64,000 nucleotides of DNA from Dictyophora rubrovolvata (lineage: Eukaryota; Basidiomycota; Agaricomycetes; Phallales; Phallaceae), in assembly GCA_029959195.1 (NCBI GenBank), contig CP114122.1:1550001-1614000 (forward strand), read 5' to 3'. The notes beneath the pieces were generated by a model, which was not told where the DNA came from, searched no databases, and was given only the letters and a program-made list of their open reading frames with translations. The translations under genes and the position numbers were made by a program. Below are positions 59,884 through 64,000 of the stretch, one piece after another (the stretch's first letter is position 1; each line of letters opens with the position of its first letter).

Positions 59884-61295
59884 GCTTTGGTGTTTGGGAC
59901 TGCAAAGTAGGTTAGTCTCATATCAAATTTAATAATCTAAACAGTAACTTACTATGGGAATTCAGTGACTTCGCCACGAATACGGTGTAATGATCTGAAG
60001 ATAATAGCTAAATGTCGTAGCTATATATACAATTGGAAAAACTACAAAGATATTTGTTTGAGGCCATCTAGTCTCTGTGGAGCGGGTCCTGGTGCTGATT
60101 TCGTGATGAGGAAGTGGTGGGGGAATAAATGATATAGCGAGTGTGCGAGCGTTGATAATAAACCAAACAACAACAACAAATAAAATAATCCTAAGATCTT
60201 GTGTGTGTGAGGGGGACGATAAATGTGGATTCGCAATAAAATGGTATGACAATATGCTGATGATAAAACAGCGATAGAAATCTGTTAAAGTTAGTAAGGC
60301 TTCAATGACAATATGAATCATTGAGTTTATACTTCAAGGCCTCACTCAGAGTAATCCAAAGAAATAGATGTGAGCGTAGAAATAGACTAGAGACGAAACT
60401 TGACTTGAACTTGGCTTGACTTAGACTAAACTGTGAGACAACCGTTCCGGTAGATTGCTGCTGTTACAATTATTTACATGCAGTATATATACCATTTGGA
60501 AACATAGAGGAAAGCGGAATGATCACTCGTCATTCGCCATGATAACAAAAAGAAAAACAAAAAGAGAACAAAGAAACAAAAGAAAAGGAGCATCGTGAGA
60601 GGATGACAGGGAGTACAATTACAGAAAAGGGGAATCACATATGTAGTTAAGGGGAATAGGAGAAATATGTTGAAAGAAAAGAGAAACAAAAGAGAACAAA
60701 AGGAAAAACAAAAAGAGATCAAAAAGAAACAACGAAACCGGACTCCCAGCATAGCTTTACCAAAATCACCATCTTGCACTTCTTGCGCTGCCTCTTACTT
60801 AAAACTATAACTTTACCATCCCAAACTTCTTACTGATCTGGTTCTTGTTGACGAGATCTTCTTCTTCATGGCTGTGGCATAACAATAAAAGCCATGGCGA
60901 TGCTTAATAATATCAGATCTTGAATGAGATTGGATTGGAGATCGGAATAGGAAGGGAGGATTTGATTTCCAATGGTGTAGTCGGGAGGGAATGGGATAGC
61001 AGATAGAGGTGCGTCTATGAATAGGAATTGAATATAACTTTGAAATTGGTGACAAAAAACTAGTCTCCAGATTGATTCTTCTTGATGGTTCGTTGAAAGG
61101 AACTTGACAAACTCGTACAATTTGTCCATGACATTGATGTTAGTTCATTCATACAGGGTCAAAGCTTGTGGATATCCTATCTCCAGATTGTCATAAGGAA
61201 TAGTAATCTCCATTAGTGGCAGTGGAGTAATCGGAAGCATTGTGGAGGGATCGACATTGATTTTGGAGATGAGAGTATTGTAAACGCGAAGTCGT
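59884..61295. other. Gene-poor region with purine-rich tract
   Basis: No convincing gene. The minus frames 59962-60321 and 60813-61129 are hydrophobic or basic but match nothing known. The plus strand at about 60540-60740 is nearly all A and G (runs such as AACAAAAAGAGAACAAAGAA), a strong purine/pyrimidine strand bias typical of simple-sequence drift. Confidence 0.55.
60540..60740 (+). repeat. Purine-rich low-complexity tract
   Basis: Two stretches of A/G-rich sequence (about 60541-60600 and 60665-60740) built from AACAAAA and GAGAAACAAA variants, separated by ordinary DNA. Simple sequence, no gene. Confidence 0.6.
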
Positions 61296-62232
61296 GAGTG
61301 TCAGGGTACGCTAGCGTCGTCCCCTTATTTTCCTTTGTTTATCTTCAGTTCTGGTTTATCTTATTCATTTCCTTATTTCTCGTATTTTATCCCATTTCCT
61401 GTATTCCCCCTTCCTTCCGTATTCCCTTCTTTCCCTCCAATGGGCGCTGAGCGCCCGTTCCCATCAGAGCCATGGCCTAGGCCCTGGCTAAAGGTCTGGG
61501 ACTGGCGTGTATCCGTGCCCAGTCCATGAACTGAAGGCCGCGTGTGGCCTTTGCCATTTTTTCATAGTATATAGTTAGTAGCCCTAGAGGAGGGATCTCT
61601 AAGTTTGTTCTCTTAGGATCCCCTCCCTCTAGGTGAGTTAGTATTTTTCCAAAATATCACGCTCCGCGTGCCACACCTTCCTTATTTGGAAGTCCGATCC
61701 CATTCCACTTATTTCCGTACTCACCCCGCATCTCCGTAGCAATCCCATCCTGTACTTGTCAGTACTCTGTCCAGACTTCAAGTCCATCACCTTCCTTATG
61801 GGGAAACCGGCTCCTGACTCTTAGTAATAAGGAACGAAGATTTTATAATCATCACCCCTAGCTGTGTACAACCATATGCTACCTTTCCTTATTTATTCTT
61901 ATTCCCATTCCCGTAGTTCCGTTCCCTCTTGTATTTAAACCCCCAGTTTCCAGCTGTGGATCCCTAGTCTGAATATCAGCTTTATTAGTCTCATCTCGTA
62001 CTCTCTAAGTCCCTGCCACTCCGAAATTGAGGGATATATAAAGCTGGGTGAGTGGGCACAGCTTATAAGCTGAAGCCGAGTCCCTCGTCCTGTACTTCCG
62101 TACTCTGTCTTCCATCCGCCCCTGGCAGTCTGGACTTTCTCGGAGACATCCGGGATAGTCCCGGACCACCGTACATAACACAAAATACATTTTGCTTAGG
62201 ATCCCCTCCCTCTAGTCTGAGTGAGTAGCCCT
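61291..62232 (+). mobile_element. LTR-like repeat (fossil), TG..CA ends
   Basis: The unit opens TGTCAGGGTACGCTAGC and closes TAGCCCTGACA, a TG..CA pair with inverted TGTCAGGG/CCCTGACA ends, about 940 bases long. It holds a hairpin GGGCGCTGAGCGCCC near 61441-61456 and another arm pair CCCTAGAGGAGG..CCTCTAGG near 61580-61640. These are features of a long terminal repeat left by an LTR retroelement, probably a solo copy. No clear target-site duplication was seen. Family not assigned; age uncertain. Treated as a fossil. Confidence 0.4.
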
Positions 62233-62592
62233 GACAGTATGCTAGCAACACTTTCCGTTTTCCTGTTTTCCTGTATTCATGCTCTTTCTGTGTTCATTCC
62301 ACCTTTTCTCACTTTCTCATATTCCTGACTATTTCTTGTTTTTAACTTGTTCTCTCGAATTTGGTCTTTGACCGAATTCTCGTTTTCGTTCATTATCACC
62401 GTGGATCCCATGGGGATCAACCGAGCGCCTGTACTCATAGATATATAGTCGTTTTCCCTAGAGGAGGATCCCTAAGCTTTTTCTCTTAGGTTTTCCCTCT
62501 TCTAGGTGAGTAGCTAGTCGCTTTCCATGAATAGATCTTAGGTTTTCCCTCCTCTAGGTGTGTGCCCTGAGTTGCCCTAACAGCTTTCATAA
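62226..62592 (+). mobile_element. Second, shorter LTR-like unit (fossil)
   Basis: It begins near TGACAGTATGCTAGC, resembling the opening of the previous unit, repeats the CCCTAGAGGAGG...CCTCTAGG arm pair (62456-62520), and ends GCCCTAACAG. Probably a truncated or diverged copy of the same repeat lying beside it. Fossil; no coding part. Confidence 0.35.
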
Positions 62593-63359
62593 AGGGGTCA
62601 TACATACATACTGTAAAGTTGCTAGAAATAATTAGTTAAATAATAGTCAACTTTGTTGAATTTGAGAGCTTTGAAATTGGTAGATTTTAAGCTTAGAGTG
62701 ATATGAGAGTTTTAATCTTCATTAATTCGAAGTCTAAGGAAGAGAGTAGCAACAGAAGGGGTTTTTATATGTTTTAATGAGTTTACAAAAAAGGAAAAAG
62801 GAAGAGTCATAATAGAGAAATATGATTCAGGGAGATATCTATGTTTAGTCTATGACTCATTAATGAGTAAGTCACAGCATGGTCTGGTAAGCCGACCCTT
62901 ATACATACATTGATTATGAATTTCCTCTAGAGACAGAGCACTGAGTATTTTTTTCATGTTGGACCATAGAAGTTTCTTGGCTGTTTTGACAGAAGACATA
63001 GCCTTATACCCAACTTCTCATTAGATGTATGTGCAACACTTTACACCAAATAATTTCAACCTACAGCTGTTTCATTAGTGTTTAAACAGTATCGTTTACT
63101 ACAGTCTAATCAGCAGTCAGAGCGCCCGTCACATGACACCCCCACTCGTGCTGAGGCTGCGGCCATTCGCAGAGATTTAGGGGCCATGTCTTAGACATTG
63201 TCAGCAATGTCTCAGCTCGATGAGGTTGATATAACCTCGAATAGTGAGGACTCAGCTCCTGATCCATTTCTCTTCCTGGCTATCACAAGGTAGTAACACC
63301 GTTGTTTTTTTCGTCACACACACTCTTTGACATCACGAATACTGCGTCTCTGTTTCATG
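62593..63359. other. AT-rich spacer before the retroelement fragment
   Basis: About 770 AT-rich bases, no gene seen. The direct repeats CATACATACA (62603 and 62904) are minor. It may be the untranslated leader of the retroelement that follows, which I cannot prove. Confidence 0.4.
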
Positions 63360-64000
63360 ACTAATTTAGGAGAGAGTACACTAGGAGGAGACGGTCAGTC
63401 TCTGCCGGAAGGGGGAACTGGTGTTGGGATCCTTGAGAGCAACATAGCCGAAGCATGCTTGCAATATTGTGCGAGGCACAGAAACGGAGAAATCAGTCGC
63501 GTCGATGCCACCATGCAGGTCGTGACAGCATTGCAGAAAACGACCGCGACTAACCCTGCGATTCGTAACGATGCTCTCTTGAACTACCTGAGGGTTCTTG
63601 ACAAGAATGAGGAAGACTTGCGGCGCGATTTGGAGGCCGGGATTGCAGATGTCAGGATACCTGCACAGGGAGATGGGGTCAGGTCCGCTCCGGGACCACC
63701 AGTGGGTGGACTTGTCCCAGATGATGAGCTGGATGAGTTAGATGGAACATCCGACCAGGCCACGGTTTTGAAGAAGCGCAGGAGGAAGGACGAGAGCAGT
63801 GATAGCGACGAGGATGGGGACAAGTTTGATGAGAAGGGCATGCCCTGGTTTGATGGGAACAAGCAGAGGGAGGGCTGTCTCCCACCCAAGGTTGTTGAAA
63901 TGAGGAAGAGAGCACTTCAAGGCCCGAATTCCCCGAATCAGAGTGGGATAACTTACTTTGAAACCGGGCTGTCAACCTCGATAAAGTCCTGTCCCATTTC
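63360..64000 (+). mobile_element. Retroelement gag-like region, fossil, continuing past the right edge
   Basis: Plus-strand coding of a kind recurrent in Agaricomycete retroelements, which I associate with DIRS-like or LTR-type elements (recollection, not searched): a helical first part (TMQVVTALQKTTATNPAIRN region), an acidic nuclear-signal-like stretch (KKRRRKDESSDSDEDGDKFD) and a family block near 63930-63998. It shows signs of being broken (about one to two breaks in the visible part) and is cut by the window edge. The two LTR-like repeats at 61.3-62.6 kb might belong to it or to another element. Age not estimated. Confidence 0.5.

Noticed and set aside
60042-61129. Minus-strand hydrophobic or basic frames at 60042-61129
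   Set aside because: They have no supporting exons or homology, lie in low-complexity DNA, and their start codons are isolated.
61335-61529. A 64-codon Phe/Pro-rich frame in the LTR-like repeat
   Set aside because: It lies inside a fossil repeat, has low complexity and no domain; not a gene.
63584-63975. Minus-strand Ser/Pro/Leu-rich frames of 60-101 codons opposite the retroelement fragment
   Set aside because: Antisense of an acidic Lys/Arg-rich gag-like stretch; no domain or start context.

Overview
The window reads as nuclear DNA of a basidiomycete fungus, most likely an Agaricomycete. Genes sit on both strands and are cut by many 45-65 nt introns with GT..AG ends. The protein set is ordinary fungal housekeeping (GPI8, YVH1, cofilin, NUM1, SEC24/SFB3, ABCC transporter, RPC19, PRI1, NUP96, mitochondrial FMT, MSH6). 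All identifications come from reading translations and splice sites by eye; no database search was run. Exon limits are exact where I could join exons in frame with known family motifs, and approximate elsewhere.

Layout. 1-740: no recognisable gene. 0.74-2.23 kb (-): GPI8. 2.65-3.91 kb (+): alpha/beta hydrolase. 3.9-5.9 kb: gene-poor, with two families of degenerate short repeats. 5.9-7.1 kb (+): intronless coiled-coil protein. 7.3-12.45 kb (+): a decayed MSH6 copy. 12.97-14.93 kb (-): YVH1 phosphatase. 15.94-16.66 kb (-): membrane protein. 16.86-17.45 kb (+): cofilin. 18.3-20.75 kb (+): secreted GH78-like rhamnosidase. 20.9-22.4 kb (+): a tandem pair of small paralogues. 22.8-27.8 kb (+): NUM1-like PH protein. 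28.2-31.4 kb (+): SEC24/SFB3. 31.6-32.8 kb (-): Nudix ADP-ribose pyrophosphatase. 32.9-34.3 kb (-): O-fucosyltransferase-like protein. 34.5-35.2 kb (+): coiled-coil protein. 35.6-42.4 kb (-): ABCC transporter. 42.7-44.0 kb (-): small unknowns. 44.2-44.8 kb (+): RPC19. 45.65-47.35 kb (-): PRI1. 47.63-47.73 kb (-): tRNA-Ser(UGA). 47.8-51.05 kb (-): NUP96. 51.5-52.9 kb (+): FMT. 53.0-58.3 kb (-): the intact MSH6. 58.9-59.9 kb (-): cysteine-rich unknown gene. 60-64 kb: gene-poor, repeat-rich, with LTR-like repeats and a retroelement fossil running off the right edge.

The most striking structure is a pair of MSH6 copies of about 5.2-5.5 kb, in inverted orientation and about 40 kb apart. The right copy (53.0-58.3 kb) is intact and convergent with FMT. 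The left copy (7.3-12.45 kb) carries the last bases of FMT at its 3' end, so the left copy derives from the right locus. It has several frame-breaking deletions and has lost its Walker B exon. Other points of note are two microexons (10 nt in YVH1, 12 nt in the Nudix gene), each inside a catalytic signature, a GC-AG intron and a 31-nt intron in the NUM1 gene, a free-standing NUP96, and the tandem pair of small proteins.

No operon, gene cluster or defence system is evident. Several neighbours serve DNA replication and repair (MSH6, PRI1) or secretion and the cell surface (GPI8, SEC24, O-FucT-like), but nothing shows they are co-regulated.
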